Positions 9,963 to 19,130 of a DNA stretch of 45,122 nt are shown piece by piece. The stretch comes from Pseudomonadales bacterium (lineage in GTDB: Bacteria > Pseudomonadota > Gammaproteobacteria > Pseudomonadales > DC-out160). The number at the start of each line of letters is the position of its first letter. Positions within the stretch are counted from its first letter, which is position 1. Under the pieces are notes generated by a model. It was not told the origin of the DNA and searched no databases. It saw nothing but the letters and a program-made list of their open reading frames with translations. Made by a program: the position numbers and the translations under genes. The stretch lies in assembly GCA_019090455.1 (NCBI GenBank), contig JAHRWA010000025.1:1-45122 (forward strand). The letters run 5' to 3'.

Positions 9963-11771
9963 CTATCGTATTTTTGCTTCATCCATTTGATCTTCGTAGG
10001 CTCGGACAAAATCCTCTCCAAACAAATCATAAAAAACGCTATCTTGATCTTCTACCCAAGCTTGGTATAACTTTGAAAATGCATCCCAGTATTTCGCTTT
10101 TCGACCCGCTGCAGTCAAACCACTAACACCTTCTTTCTCAAAACGCATTTGTAATTTTTCGGGATCAAACCGCCCAAACATGGCTTGAAATGCTTCTCTC
10201 ATCCCTGTCAACATTGCTAGCTGGTGATTCTTTATGTCTTGAAAACCATCACGCACTGAGTCAATTGATCCCAAATACGCATTACTTTCTCGAACAAAAA
10301 GATTCTCTAATGCCTCCTTCAAATCAACAGAGAATTTTAATGGATTATTTTCCACAGGCTGTATCAAAGTCGATGCCATGCGAAACTCATTTTTTATAGC
10401 AGCCCGTGCGCCCAAGACATCCATCAAGCCAGAAATAGACTCTTTGACCATACCCGTCATGACTTGATTTAAGTTCGCTAATTGTTGAGGACTCAGGTCA
10501 TTAACATCGAGACCCAATGCTTTCGCAATTGCCCCCGCGTCGCCGGACCCGGTAGCCTCGGCGACTACATCGATAACTTTAGGCTGTACAACGACAGATT
10601 CTACAACTGCAGGCTTTACAATTTTAGGCTCTACAAATTCAGGGCTAGGAATGCTCTCTTTTTCTGACGATGCCGATGTATCAATAGAGTCTTCTGACTC
10701 TTCAGAACCGGTTACTCCAGTAAGACTTATAATACCACCTGAATTACTCTGATCTTCTTTAGGAGTGCTAGTCGTTAAAATATTCTCCTCGAAGGACGAG
10801 GGCGTTAGTCCCGCATCCGGCTCTAGCCATTTATCAATATCGTCATCCTGTGCTGCATTACTCATAGTCGGGGAACTGGATATTGGTAAAGGTTTACCCG
10901 TCGTGGAGAATTGGGGATTCGACTCGCTTGGTATTACGGAAGAATTTGCAGAGCCGGCTTCGGGCTCCAACCATTTATCAATGTCATCCAATCCCTTTTC
11001 CACTTCCGGTTCGCGGTCAAGAGAAGGTGCTTCTGCCTGCGGCAACGAGCCTACAGAAGCAACGTCATCAACTTCAGGTAGTAGCCATTTATCAATGTCA
11101 TTTAGCTCTTTTGCTGGAGGCCCATCGTCAACTGGCACCCCCTCAATTACGGCTAAAGAGTCATCAGTCAAGGCATCAAAAGGTTTGGCGTCCCCCCCTT
11201 CTGGAGACAACCATTTATCGATATTATCCAGCCCCTTGTCAGCTTTCGATTCTCCCTCATCCGACACAACCACTGGAGAAGGGTCATTTTTGGAAGAAAG
11301 CATCGGACTCGCTTCTGGCCCAAGCCATTGATCTATTTCGCTAACATCTTCAGTAGCATCTGTAGATTCCACACCTACATTACTAACAGCGCCTATAATA
11401 GGCTCTTCGTTTAATCCTGTTTTTTCGACCTTACGATATCCCGTGTCTGTCAGCATGACATTCACTTGAATCTCGTAACCCCCAATACTTAAACTATCGC
11501 CATTACGTAACTCTACTGGGCTACCTCTCTCAATAGGGTGTGGTGCGTGATTGATATATATTCCATTGGTACTGGTATCAATTAATTCGAAACGCCCCTC
11601 AGAAAACCGAATTTCAGCGTGAAGGGAAGAGACGTACCGATCCTTGTCCGGCAAAACCCAATCATTTTTTTCAGCTCTCCCAATGCTTCCTCCGTCTTGA
11701 TCAAAACTATGGCTAAGCTGCGTAACCAGCTCACTCGACGGATACTTAGTGATCGACAATTGCAGCGACAT
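9963..11771 (-). CDS. tagH: FHA-domain T6SS regulator TagH (Fha) with IDKWL repeats
   Basis: 602 residues, first gene of the T6SS operon. An FHA phosphothreonine-binding domain spans about 8-103, with GSIGR (28-32), SSLH (48-51) and NG (69-70). The C-terminal region from about 405 matches the type VI FHA C-terminal domain. Between them is a long acidic, Pro/Ser-rich linker holding five copies of I-D-(K/Q)-W-L followed by a Pro-Glu/Asp pair, at 146-150, 184-188, 226-230, 264-268 and 312-316. Known FHA proteins of this type are phosphorylated by PpkA and promote T6SS assembly. The linker repeats are not something I know from the family. The start has only a weak ribosome site (AAAAGA). Confidence 0.92.
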   Translation of the reverse strand: MSLQLSITKYPSSELVTQLSHSFDQDGGSIGRAEKNDWVLPDKDRYVSSLHAEIRFSEGRFELIDTSTNGIYINHAPHPIERGSPVELRNGDSLSIGGYEIQVNVMLTDTGYRKVEKTGLNEEPIIGAVSNVGVESTDATEDVSEIDQWLGPEASPMLSSKNDPSPVVVSDEGESKADKGLDNIDKWLSPEGGDAKPFDALTDDSLAVIEGVPVDDGPPAKELNDIDKWLLPEVDDVASVGSLPQAEAPSLDREPEVEKGLDDIDKWLEPEAGSANSSVIPSESNPQFSTTGKPLPISSSPTMSNAAQDDDIDKWLEPDAGLTPSSFEENILTTSTPKEDQSNSGGIISLTGVTGSEESEDSIDTSASSEKESIPSPEFVEPKIVKPAVVESVVVQPKVIDVVAEATGSGDAGAIAKALGLDVNDLSPQQLANLNQVMTGMVKESISGLMDVLGARAAIKNEFRMASTLIQPVENNPLKFSVDLKEALENLFVRESNAYLGSIDSVRDGFQDIKNHQLAMLTGMREAFQAMFGRFDPEKLQMRFEKEGVSGLTAAGRKAKYWDAFSKLYQAWVEDQDSVFYDLFGEDFVRAYEDQMDEAKIR

Positions 11772-12178
11772 ATTATGAAATCTTTTAATTTGTAATTAGC
11801 TGAAAAAATATAGCGTAGCTCATAAGAGTTTTTTAGTTATCTCAAAAAACAACAACTCCATGATACTGAACTAAACATTCTACTAAACCTAGCTATTACC
11901 GCTAGTAAAAACAGCAGTAAAGTTTTGGTAAATTTTATTACTTAATTTTTACCAAATTCAAATTCGCTTGCCAATCCACCGCTGTGTTCTTCTATTCAAG
12001 GGACCAGAACGTCATTATCTGTTAGCGCCAGCTACCCCTGATTAACTTCATACTCATTATTTTTCACGCAGTGACTCAAACCCTTTTGCATTGATCTAAT
12101 CCAAGTATGAGCATAATATATGCGGCTGATTGTTGTTAAAAAAGTCCTCATCCACCAACCAATCAAGGGAATTTCATC
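11772..12178. other. 407-base divergent intergenic region between tagH and the OmpA-family gene
   Basis: AT-rich region holding the control sequences for the minus-strand T6SS operon and the plus-strand porin gene. It contains a perfect 9-bp inverted repeat (11924-11932 with 11948-11956, 15-base spacer) and a plausible sigma70 promoter near 12091-12119. No ORF of convincing composition is present. No clear sigma54 site for the T6SS operon was found. Confidence 0.6.
12091..12119 (+). promoter_or_regulatory. Candidate sigma70 promoter for the OmpA-family gene
   Basis: TTGATC (12091-12096), a 17-base spacer and TAATAT (12114-12119) lie 60 bases before the start codon. The match to consensus is moderate (4 of 6 in each element), so this is a reasonable but unproven promoter. 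The start codon is served by AAGGGA about 8-9 bases upstream. Confidence 0.45.
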
Positions 12179-13399
12179 ATGAAAGCAACTGCAATGTCAT
12201 TTGCATTAAGCACAGGACTGCTAATAGCTGGACCGATTGTAGCGGCAGGTGAAAAGGAAGGCTTGTCCATCAATCCAGGTATAGGTTACTACACCTTCGA
12301 CTCGGATATGAATATAGAAGACCAGTCCTTCCCATCACTTGGCCTGGAGTACCGGCTTCCTAATAATTTCGCAATAGAAGGCACCTATATTACGACTGAA
12401 ACGAATAATGTGAGCAACTCAGATACAAACTTTGATTGGTCACACTATCACTTGGACGCTCTTTATTATTTCAACTCAACCCGTAAGCTACAGCCTTATT
12501 TAGCCGCCGGTGCTGGCGAAGGCTCCTTTAACTACAGTAGCGACAGGAGCTCAGATAACGAGACATTATTAAACATAGGCGGCGGTATAAAGTTTTTCTT
12601 CACTCCCACGCTATCGCTACGCGGCGATTTTAGACTCGTCAATAGCCAAGATAATGAGATGACCGCCGGTACGACATCGTTAGTTCTTTCCTGGCTTTTA
12701 GGACCATCGACTTCCATGGACTCTCAAGGGGAATTCGGATTAGCCGAACCCATTACCGTGGATGCAGATAAAGATGGCATCGTCGACGCTATTGACTTGT
12801 GTCCGGGTACACCACCGTCAGTCACTTCTGACAGCAATGGTTGCGCTACTGACCTGGATAATGATGGCATTGCGGATTACAGGGATAAGTGCAACAGCAC
12901 TCCCGCTAACATTCCAGTTAATAGCGTAGGCTGTCCTCAAGACTTAGATCAAGACGGTATCGCTGATTATCAAGATCAATGCTTAGGCTCAAAAAAGGGA
13001 CTTCAAATCGATAGTGATGGTTGTGCGGTGAATATTACTGAAACCGTATCAATGAACTTGAATGTGAATTTCCCCAGTAATTCTTCGACACTTCCACGCG
13101 AGCTGTTTCAAGAGGTACAAGAATTAGCAACGTTCATGAAGCGCTATAACGATACCATTGCGGTTATCGAAGGCCATTCTGATAATGCAGGAAACGCTAA
13201 CTACAATCGGTTTCTTTCTCAAAAGAGAGCCGAGACAATACGAAAAATTCTCATCACTCAATTTAATATTAGTGAAGAGCGCCTGCGAGCAATCGGTTAT
13301 GGAGAGGACTATCCTGTCGCAAGCAATCAGACATCAGAAGGTCGACAACAAAATCGAAGAGTTATCGCCATTATCAATACCGGCACTGAAAAAAACTAG
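12179..13399 (+). CDS. OmpA/OprF-family outer-membrane protein with thrombospondin type-3 repeats
   Basis: 406 residues. A signal peptide ends near PIVAAG. An N-terminal eight-strand barrel covers about 25-180. Ca-binding type-3 repeats at about 193-285 show DADKDGIVDAIDLCPGT, DLDNDGIADYRDKC and DLDQDGIADYQDQC. The C-terminal OmpA peptidoglycan-binding domain (about 290-400) carries the family helix NRFLSQKRAETIRKIL and the ending GRQQNRRV. The layout matches OprF-like proteins that link the outer membrane to the cell wall. It diverges from the T6SS operon and has its own promoter and terminator, so I read it as an independent structural porin and not as a T6SS part. Confidence 0.92.
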   Translation: MKATAMSFALSTGLLIAGPIVAAGEKEGLSINPGIGYYTFDSDMNIEDQSFPSLGLEYRLPNNFAIEGTYITTETNNVSNSDTNFDWSHYHLDALYYFNSTRKLQPYLAAGAGEGSFNYSSDRSSDNETLLNIGGGIKFFFTPTLSLRGDFRLVNSQDNEMTAGTTSLVLSWLLGPSTSMDSQGEFGLAEPITVDADKDGIVDAIDLCPGTPPSVTSDSNGCATDLDNDGIADYRDKCNSTPANIPVNSVGCPQDLDQDGIADYQDQCLGSKKGLQIDSDGCAVNITETVSMNLNVNFPSNSSTLPRELFQEVQELATFMKRYNDTIAVIEGHSDNAGNANYNRFLSQKRAETIRKILITQFNISEERLRAIGYGEDYPVASNQTSEGRQQNRRVIAIINTGTEKN

Positions 13400-13444
13400 C
13401 GCTAAAGAATGCTGCATTCTCGATCAACCCGGTTGAGAAAAAAG

Positions 13445-13476
13445 GGCCTGAAATAATTTATGTTTCAGGTCTTTTT
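13445..13476 (+). terminator. Intrinsic terminator after the OmpA-family gene
   Basis: GGCCTGAAA (13445-13453) pairs with TTTCAGGTC (13463-13471, one wobble), loop of 9 bases, followed by a run of T (13472-13476). It lies 45 bases after the stop codon on the plus strand. Confidence 0.8.
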
Positions 13477-13581
13477 GGTGAAAGTCTTAAGCAGACTTAT
13501 TTTAGCTAATATTGCATTTCACTAGCCTTATTAAACTATACTCAATCGAACAATCACTCTATCAGTAAGTGCTGGATTACT

Positions 13582-14121
13582 ATGAGCTACCAGGATGTTA
13601 TTCGCTTTTGGTTTGAAGAAATCGAACCAAAAAATTGGTGGATTAAAAATAAAGAATTTGACCAAATCATACGAAAACGATTTATGCCCGTTCACAGCAA
13701 AGCCATTCGCTGCGAACTTTTCGAATGGCGCAATGAGCCATTAGGTCGATTAGCTGAAATAATATTGCTTGATCAGTTTACCCGTAATATTTTCCGGGAC
13801 TCTCCTATTTCCTACGCTTTCGATGCTTTAGCCCTTGCCCTGTCACAGGAGGCAGTACACACCAAGGCAGATACTTTCTTAAGCCAGGAGCAGAAGATTT
13901 TTTTATATATGCCGTTCATGCATAGCGAATCCTCAGAAATTCACAATAAAGCGATCGAACTATTTAGTACTGATGGACTGGAAAACAACTTAGATTTCGA
14001 ACGCAGGCACAAAGACATTATAGATAGATTTGGCCGATACCCGCATCGCAATGCCATTTTGGGTCGCCGCTCCACAGCGGAAGAGGAAGAATTCCTTAAA
14101 CAACCTGGCTCCTCGTTTTAA
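13582..14121 (+). CDS. DUF924 family protein
   Basis: 179 residues, full length for the family. Signatures include FWF near the N-terminus, LAEIILLDQFTRNIFRDSP in the middle, and the C-terminal run RFGRYPHRNAILGR followed by ST.EE..FL..PGSSF. The fold is TPR-like and helical; the biochemical role is not known. It is followed after 18 bases by slyX, and the pair probably form a two-gene transcript. Confidence 0.9.
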   Translation: MSYQDVIRFWFEEIEPKNWWIKNKEFDQIIRKRFMPVHSKAIRCELFEWRNEPLGRLAEIILLDQFTRNIFRDSPISYAFDALALALSQEAVHTKADTFLSQEQKIFLYMPFMHSESSEIHNKAIELFSTDGLENNLDFERRHKDIIDRFGRYPHRNAILGRRSTAEEEEFLKQPGSSF

Positions 14122-14139
14122 TTTATAGGTAATCTCATA

Positions 14140-14343
14140 ATGGACAAACGTCTCGATGAAATCGAAACAAAACTAGCCTATCAAGAACATACTATCCAGG
14201 AATTAAACGATGTGGTATTTCAACAGCAGAAGCAAATCGATAAGTTAGAACTAATCTGCAAACGGCAACACGAAAGATTAAGTGATATTTCCGACTCTAT
14301 ACCTGAGGGGAAACCCCAAGACGAAAAACCTCCCCATTATTAA
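14140..14343 (+). CDS. slyX: SlyX family protein
   Basis: 67 residues. Nearly all of residues 1-50 form a heptad-patterned coiled coil (LDEIETKLAYQEHTIQEL), and the C-terminus ends in PPHY, both typical of SlyX. The function of SlyX is unclear in any organism. An AGGT motif lies about 10 bases before the ATG. It converges with the next minus-strand gene, with 14 bases between stop codons. Confidence 0.88.
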   Translation: MDKRLDEIETKLAYQEHTIQELNDVVFQQQKQIDKLELICKRQHERLSDISDSIPEGKPQDEKPPHY

Positions 14344-14357
14344 CAAGAGGGTAAGCC

Positions 14358-14792
14358 CTAGACCTGAAGGGCTATTCCAGACGACAAGGTTAGATGCTTG
14401 TGCAGACACTGAACAACCGCCTTTCTTAGTGGTCGACGGCAAAATGACAAATCAAACTGAAACTCGTCGCCTTTTACCAAATTCAGAATAATAACCTCGC
14501 CTTTGAACCCTTTGTTTTCAACGCGCATATCACTGACGTCCCTCAACGGAAATGTGGCCGACAATTTCCCTTGGCGGTAAAAGTACACCGTCTCACCCCA
14601 AATTCCGATAAGCGGCTCTCTCACTTTTTTACGAAAAGCCTCGAAGAGCACCACGGGCACCGTCACTACCGCTAACACTATCCATTTTATGTCTCCATCC
14701 AAAAATGGAACTAAGAAACAGGTGGAAAGCACCAATACTGCAGACATCCATTCATTTTCCCCTGTTTTACTTCGTCGCTCAATTAATATCAT
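14358..14792 (-). CDS. Small membrane protein with PH-like C-terminal part, function unknown
   Basis: 144 residues. Two hydrophobic segments at about 15-31 and 35-50 form a hairpin, followed by a soluble region of about 85 residues rich in beta-strand patterns (GIWGETVYFYRQGKL, then VIILNLVKGDEFQFDL). This layout resembles the small bacterial PH-domain (YcxB/YdbT-like) membrane proteins, but the match is only by pattern. It is a lone minus-strand gene, convergent with slyX. Confidence 0.62.
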   Translation of the reverse strand: MILIERRSKTGENEWMSAVLVLSTCFLVPFLDGDIKWIVLAVVTVPVVLFEAFRKKVREPLIGIWGETVYFYRQGKLSATFPLRDVSDMRVENKGFKGEVIILNLVKGDEFQFDLSFCRRPLRKAVVQCLHKHLTLSSGIALQV

Positions 14793-14914
14793 TTTTCACC
14801 CCGTTCAAATTACGCTAAAGAAACATACAGGTTTGAGCGTGACGGCATCCTGCTCATTAACTAATGAGTAAGCAATCTTTGCACCAGGGTTCGCAATACG
14901 TGGAAATTTTACGC

Positions 14915-14950
14915 GAAAAAAAACGGCTATAGCTAAAAAGCTACAGCCGT
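14915..14950 (-). terminator. Intrinsic terminator downstream of pnp
   Basis: On the minus strand 14950-14939 pairs with 14934-14923 in a 12-bp stem with one G-U wobble and a TTTT loop, then a run of at least seven T. The wobble pairs only in minus-strand RNA, which supports direction. It ends the large housekeeping operon 30 bases after the pnp stop. Confidence 0.9.
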
Positions 14951-14980
14951 CCTTAGATACTCGCGCTGAAGTAGTAGGGT

Positions 14981-17080
14981 CTAACTAAGACTGCTCTCTT
15001 GAGGCGCCTCCTTCATACTTAGCTTAACTCGACCACGCTGATCTATATCAAGCACTTTTACGTTAATCATCTGCCCTTCTTTCAAATAGTCCGTCACTTT
15101 TTCTACACGCTCTTCTGCGATTTGAGAAATATGAACAAGACCATCTGTTCCTGGCATAAAATTAACAAATGCTCCGAAGTCGACAATTCGCACGACTTTA
15201 CCCTCATATATTCGGCCAATTTCAGCTTCTGCTGTGACTTCCTCGACACGTGAAATTGCCGCATCAGCCGCGACTTTATCTTCTCCGTAAATATGCACTA
15301 AACCATCATCATCGATATCAATGGACGCCTTAGTCTCATCACAAATACTGCGAATGGTTGCGCCGCCTTTGCCAATAACATCTCTGATTTTATCCGGATG
15401 CACTTTAATTGTTTTGTAGCTGGGAGCGTTATCACTCACGCCTTCTCGAGATTGGCTGATCGATTTGGTCATCTCTCCTAGAATATGAAGCCTGCCCTCT
15501 TTTGCCTGATTCAAAGCAATTTCCATGATTTCTTCGGTGATGCCCTCTATTTTGATATCCATCTGAAGCGCTGTAACACCCGCTTCTGTACCTGCCACTT
15601 TGAAATCCATATCCCCAAGGTGATCTTCATCACCCAAAATATCGGACAATATCGTAAATCGCTCGTCATCCTTAATCAATCCCATTGCAATACCCGCAAC
15701 AGGCGCCTTGATAGGAACACCTGCATCCATAAGCGACATGCTACTTCCACAAACAGATGCCATTGATGACGAACCGTTAGACTCGGTAATATCGGATACA
15801 ATACGAATAGTGTAAGGAAAGCTATCAGGAGCCGGCAACACGGCTTCCAAACTACGGCGAGCCAATCGACCATGACCAATTTCTCGGCGCTTAGGAGAAA
15901 GTGCCATCCCTGTTTCACCTACACAAAAAGGGGGGAAGTTATAGTGCAACATAAAAGGATCATTGCGCGACCCTTCTAAAGCATCAATTAATTGAGCATC
16001 TCGCGTACCACCCAGAGTGGTAACAACAATAGCCTGGGTTTCTCCTCGTGTGAAAAGCGCAGATCCATGAGTATTCTCTAAGATGCCAATTTGAGTATCA
16101 ATTGCACGCACAGTGCTAGGGTCCCTTCCATCAATTCGCGGATTCCCATCTAATACAGATTCACGAACAGTTGATTTTTCTATTGATCCAAAAGCAGTCT
16201 TAACATCTTCTTCGCTAAATGAGCTGTCACTACCCGCTAACGCTGCAACGGCAGCTGATTTAATCTCACCTAAGCAACCATAGCGCTCAAGCTTATTGGT
16301 AATCTTATAGGCATCCTTAATTGCTGCTGCACTTTGCTGACTAACAGCTTCTTTGACTTCAACATTTTCTGGCTCTGGCTGCCAACCCCAGCTTTCTTTT
16401 GCTGCTTCCTGGGCAAACTCTTTGATGGATTTAATCACTACCTGCATTTCTTCATGACCAAATAAAACTGCACCAAGCATTTGATCTTCGGTTAACTCCT
16501 TCGCTTCAGATTCAACCATAAGAACAGCTTGCTCTGTTCCCGCTACAACAAGATCTAAATCCGAAGATTCCTGGGTCTCATAATCTGGGTTTAGAACATA
16601 GTTACCATCAACAAATCCGACTCGCGCAGCCCCCACCGGCCCACTAAAAGGGATGCCAGAAATAGCGAGTGCTGCTGAGGTACCAATCAACGCTGCAATA
16701 TCTGGATCTTGCTTTTTATCTGTGGAGATAACTGTAGCCATGACTTGAACTTCGTTCATAAAGCCTTTAGGAAATAGAGGCCGTATGGGACGGTCAATCA
16801 AGCGGCAGGTTAATGTTTCTTTTTCAGAAGGACGACCTTCACGCTTTAAAAAACCTCCAGGGATACGCCCTGCAGCATAGGTCTTTTCTTGATAGTTAAC
16901 CGTTAATGGGAAAAAACCTCGGCCTTTGTCAGCGTCCTTTTTTCCAACAACTGTGACTAATAATGTAACTTTACCCATGTGCACGATGACAGCACCTGTT
17001 GCTTGTCGCGCAACTCGACCGGTTTCCAGTACTACGGTATTGTTACCAAATTTAAACTCTTTTTTTACAATATTAAACAT
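14981..17080 (-). CDS. pnp: Polynucleotide phosphorylase (PNPase)
   Basis: 699 residues, normal length. Two RNase PH domains are followed by a KH domain ([12 protein letters not shown]) and an S1 domain ending in [10 protein letters not shown]. It carries out phosphate-dependent 3'-to-5' RNA decay and is a degradosome member in many gammaproteobacteria. The start ATG at 17080 has AGGA about 10 bases upstream. It follows rpsO, as in most of the class. A hairpin at 17162-17189 in the leader may be an RNase III target like the one autoregulating E. coli pnp; that is inference from position only. Confidence 0.98.
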   Translation of the reverse strand: MFNIVKKEFKFGNNTVVLETGRVARQATGAVIVHMGKVTLLVTVVGKKDADKGRGFFPLTVNYQEKTYAAGRIPGGFLKREGRPSEKETLTCRLIDRPIRPLFPKGFMNEVQVMATVISTDKKQDPDIAALIGTSAALAISGIPFSGPVGAARVGFVDGNYVLNPDYETQESSDLDLVVAGTEQAVLMVESEAKELTEDQMLGAVLFGHEEMQVVIKSIKEFAQEAAKESWGWQPEPENVEVKEAVSQQSAAAIKDAYKITNKLERYGCLGEIKSAAVAALAGSDSSFSEEDVKTAFGSIEKSTVRESVLDGNPRIDGRDPSTVRAIDTQIGILENTHGSALFTRGETQAIVVTTLGGTRDAQLIDALEGSRNDPFMLHYNFPPFCVGETGMALSPKRREIGHGRLARRSLEAVLPAPDSFPYTIRIVSDITESNGSSSMASVCGSSMSLMDAGVPIKAPVAGIAMGLIKDDERFTILSDILGDEDHLGDMDFKVAGTEAGVTALQMDIKIEGITEEIMEIALNQAKEGRLHILGEMTKSISQSREGVSDNAPSYKTIKVHPDKIRDVIGKGGATIRSICDETKASIDIDDDGLVHIYGEDKVAADAAISRVEEVTAEAEIGRIYEGKVVRIVDFGAFVNFMPGTDGLVHISQIAEERVEKVTDYLKEGQMINVKVLDIDQRGRVKLSMKEAPQESSLS

Positions 17081-17256
17081 TCTTTTATGTTCCTAGTTTG
17101 TGCGCCATTACTTTTACGCCCGGGCCATTTATATAGTTTTATGATTTTCAAAACTGCGAAACCGCGATAAATATCACTATCTATCACGGCACAGATATAT
17201 CTTAAATTGTCAGTACTATTGCTAGCGTATACGCGTTAAGACCGAAGCAGTACGTA

Positions 17257-17526
17257 CTAGCGACGCAGTCCTAAACGAGCTATCAAACTCTTATATCGTT
17301 CTGAATTCTTACGCTTTAAGTAGTCCAGTAATTTACGACGACTGTTGACCATTCGAATCAATCCACGTCGAGAGTGGTGATCGTGAATGTGCTCTTTAAA
17401 ATGACCCTGTAAATCATTAATATTCGCTGTCAAAAGTGCTACCTGGACTTCAGGAGAGCCTGTGTCACCTTCGACACGCTGATAATCCTTAACTATCTGT
17501 GCTTTGTTTTCGCTTGATAATGCCAT
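17257..17526 (-). CDS. rpsO: 30S ribosomal protein S15
   Basis: 89 residues, exactly the usual length when started at the ATG at 17526, which has GGAGA about 7 bases upstream. The run [17 protein letters not shown] and the ending LIARLGLRR are diagnostic. S15 binds 16S rRNA at a three-way junction and in E. coli represses its own translation. A TTG at 17586 in the same frame is rejected because it would add 20 residues not found in the family. Confidence 0.98.
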   Translation of the reverse strand: MALSSENKAQIVKDYQRVEGDTGSPEVQVALLTANINDLQGHFKEHIHDHHSRRGLIRMVNSRRKLLDYLKRKNSERYKSLIARLGLRR

Positions 17527-17665
17527 CTCTATTTCTCCGAATATGCTTTCATTAACTTCTGTTCGACCACGCATACCTACAGTCAAACTCTACTTTTAAG
17601 CCAGGACATTAACAGAGCAATATGTTAATTGTTTTATTAATATCCCAACAACTTTCTGTAATCTA

Positions 17666-18667
17666 CTACTGGCTATGTGAGCTAACAAGACGGCGGGGCG
17701 CAATTCGCCCATCATCCAAAACTTGCCCCACACCAAGAAAACACTCATTCTCTTGGCTTAATCGAACCCACCCTTCAACTGGTGCTTCAGGAACCTTCAC
17801 TGCCTGCCCCTGCCGCAAATAATACGCCGTGTTTTCTGACAGAATAACCTCAGGCCAATCACTAATCGCCGACCAGATAGGCAACAATAAACCATCCAAA
17901 TTTTCGTAATCATGCCGAGAAGAGAGCTTATTATCTAGCGACGCGATAGAAAAGCGATGTTGTATTGAGTTATCTGGATCAGGGTTTCCCTGTAATAATT
18001 CATCTATATCATCAAAGGATATCGACTGATCTAAACAGTACGGCCCTGCTTCTGAACGACGCAAGACAGTCACATGAGCACCACACCCAAGCACTTTACC
18101 TACATCTTCTATCAGGGTACGTATATAAGTTCCCTTACTACAACTAACATCTAATTCTAACTCATCATTGCTAAAGCTTAGCAATATTATAGAAAATAAC
18201 GTCACTTTCCTTGGCTTTCTCTCAACTTCAACACCTTCTCGTGCAAGCTTATATAAAGGCTGACCTTGGTGCTTCAAAGCTGAAAACATCGGAGGAATTT
18301 GCTCTATATCTCCTTCGAAACCAGATATAACTTTACGTAAATCGGCTTCACCTAACTCCGGTACAGGTTTTTCCTCTATGATCTTTCCATCAAGATCACC
18401 GGTATCCGTTGCTATCCCTAGCTTAGCTCGAACGACATACCGCTTGTTTGACTCCAACAAATATTGAGAAAATTTTGTAGCTTCACCAAAACAGAGCGGC
18501 AATACTCCAGTAGCCAGTGGATCCAAGCTACCTGTATGCCCCGCTTTTGCAGCTCCAAATATTCGTTTTACCTTCTGTAAAGCAAAGTTTGAAGTCACAC
18601 CAGCTGGCTTATCGAGTATAAATATTCCGTTTACCGCCCGGCCTCGTTGTTTTTTCTGCCTTCCCAC
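17666..18667 (-). CDS. truB: tRNA pseudouridine-55 synthase TruB
   Basis: 333 residues, slightly longer than E. coli TruB (314). The catalytic Asp is in GHTGSLDPLATG, near residue 48, and the N-terminal KPAG.TSN motif is present. A C-terminal PUA-like part follows at about 250-325. The start is a GTG at 18667, with GAGGA about 8 bases upstream. It makes pseudouridine 55 in the T-loop of tRNAs. It sits between rbfA and rpsO in the operon. Confidence 0.97.
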   Translation of the reverse strand: MGRQKKQRGRAVNGIFILDKPAGVTSNFALQKVKRIFGAAKAGHTGSLDPLATGVLPLCFGEATKFSQYLLESNKRYVVRAKLGIATDTGDLDGKIIEEKPVPELGEADLRKVISGFEGDIEQIPPMFSALKHQGQPLYKLAREGVEVERKPRKVTLFSIILLSFSNDELELDVSCSKGTYIRTLIEDVGKVLGCGAHVTVLRRSEAGPYCLDQSISFDDIDELLQGNPDPDNSIQHRFSIASLDNKLSSRHDYENLDGLLLPIWSAISDWPEVILSENTAYYLRQGQAVKVPEAPVEGWVRLSQENECFLGVGQVLDDGRIAPRRLVSSHSQ

Positions 18668-18705
18668 CTAAGATAATCCTCAGCAATAGATATGCTTAAA
18701 ATCTA

Positions 18706-19086
18706 TTAGTCGGCACTCTCATCTGCACCAGCCGAATTATCTAAAGATCGATCAATAAGGGCTGAAATCCGAGCACCTTCTATTGCTGTTCCGTCATAGT
18801 GAAACCTCAATTTTGGTGTCATTCTTAGCTGTACAGCTTTCGATAAGCGTGTCCGCAAGAACCCACTCGCCTTCTCTAAAACAGCCAGAGCATCTCGGCA
18901 GTCACTTTCAGAATCTTTATCTAAAAAGGTAATATGGACATCAGCCCAAGAAAGATCTCGACTGACATCTACACCTGAAACTGTTGCAAACCCAACACGT
19001 GGATCTTTCATCTCAGATTGAATCACTTGTGCCAGTTCTTTTTGAATTTGATCTGCAACTCGCTGCACTCTTTGGGTATTTGCCAC
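18706..19086 (-). CDS. rbfA: 30S ribosome-binding factor RbfA
   Basis: 126 residues with a KH-like fold. The N-terminus RVQRVADQIQKELAQVI and the DPRVGFATVSGV segment are typical. RbfA binds the 5' helix region of 16S rRNA during 30S maturation and cold adaptation. The start is a GTG (19086), giving the expected short N-terminus. Spacing to infB is 44 bases and to truB 38 bases, so the three are cotranscribed. Confidence 0.97.
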   Translation of the reverse strand: MANTQRVQRVADQIQKELAQVIQSEMKDPRVGFATVSGVDVSRDLSWADVHITFLDKDSESDCRDALAVLEKASGFLRTRLSKAVQLRMTPKLRFHYDGTAIEGARISALIDRSLDNSAGADESAD

Positions 19087-19130
19087 TATCTCTCATCACC
19101 TCTGCCAACGTCTGGCAGTATACTTAGTCT

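Noticed and set aside
10765..11344. Two long plus-strand open frames of 153-188 codons opposite tagH
   Set aside because: They lie entirely over the IDKWL repeat linker and exist because its repeated Ser/Pro/Glu codons lack stops on the other strand. They have no ribosome site and low-complexity composition.
11960..11985. Possible sigma54 (-24/-12) site for tagH
   Set aside because: TTGGCAAGCGAATTTGA has the GG of the -24 element but TG and not GC at the -12 position with the right spacing.
12179..13399. OmpA-family gene as the missing T6SS wall anchor
   Set aside because: It is divergent from the T6SS operon, has its own promoter and terminator, and has the full barrel and type-3-repeat layout of an ordinary OprF-like porin.
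17162..17189. Hairpin between rpsO and pnp as a terminator
   Set aside because: An 8-bp stem with a wobble in minus-strand RNA but no clear U tract. It is more likely a processing site, if functional; not enough to list as a feature.
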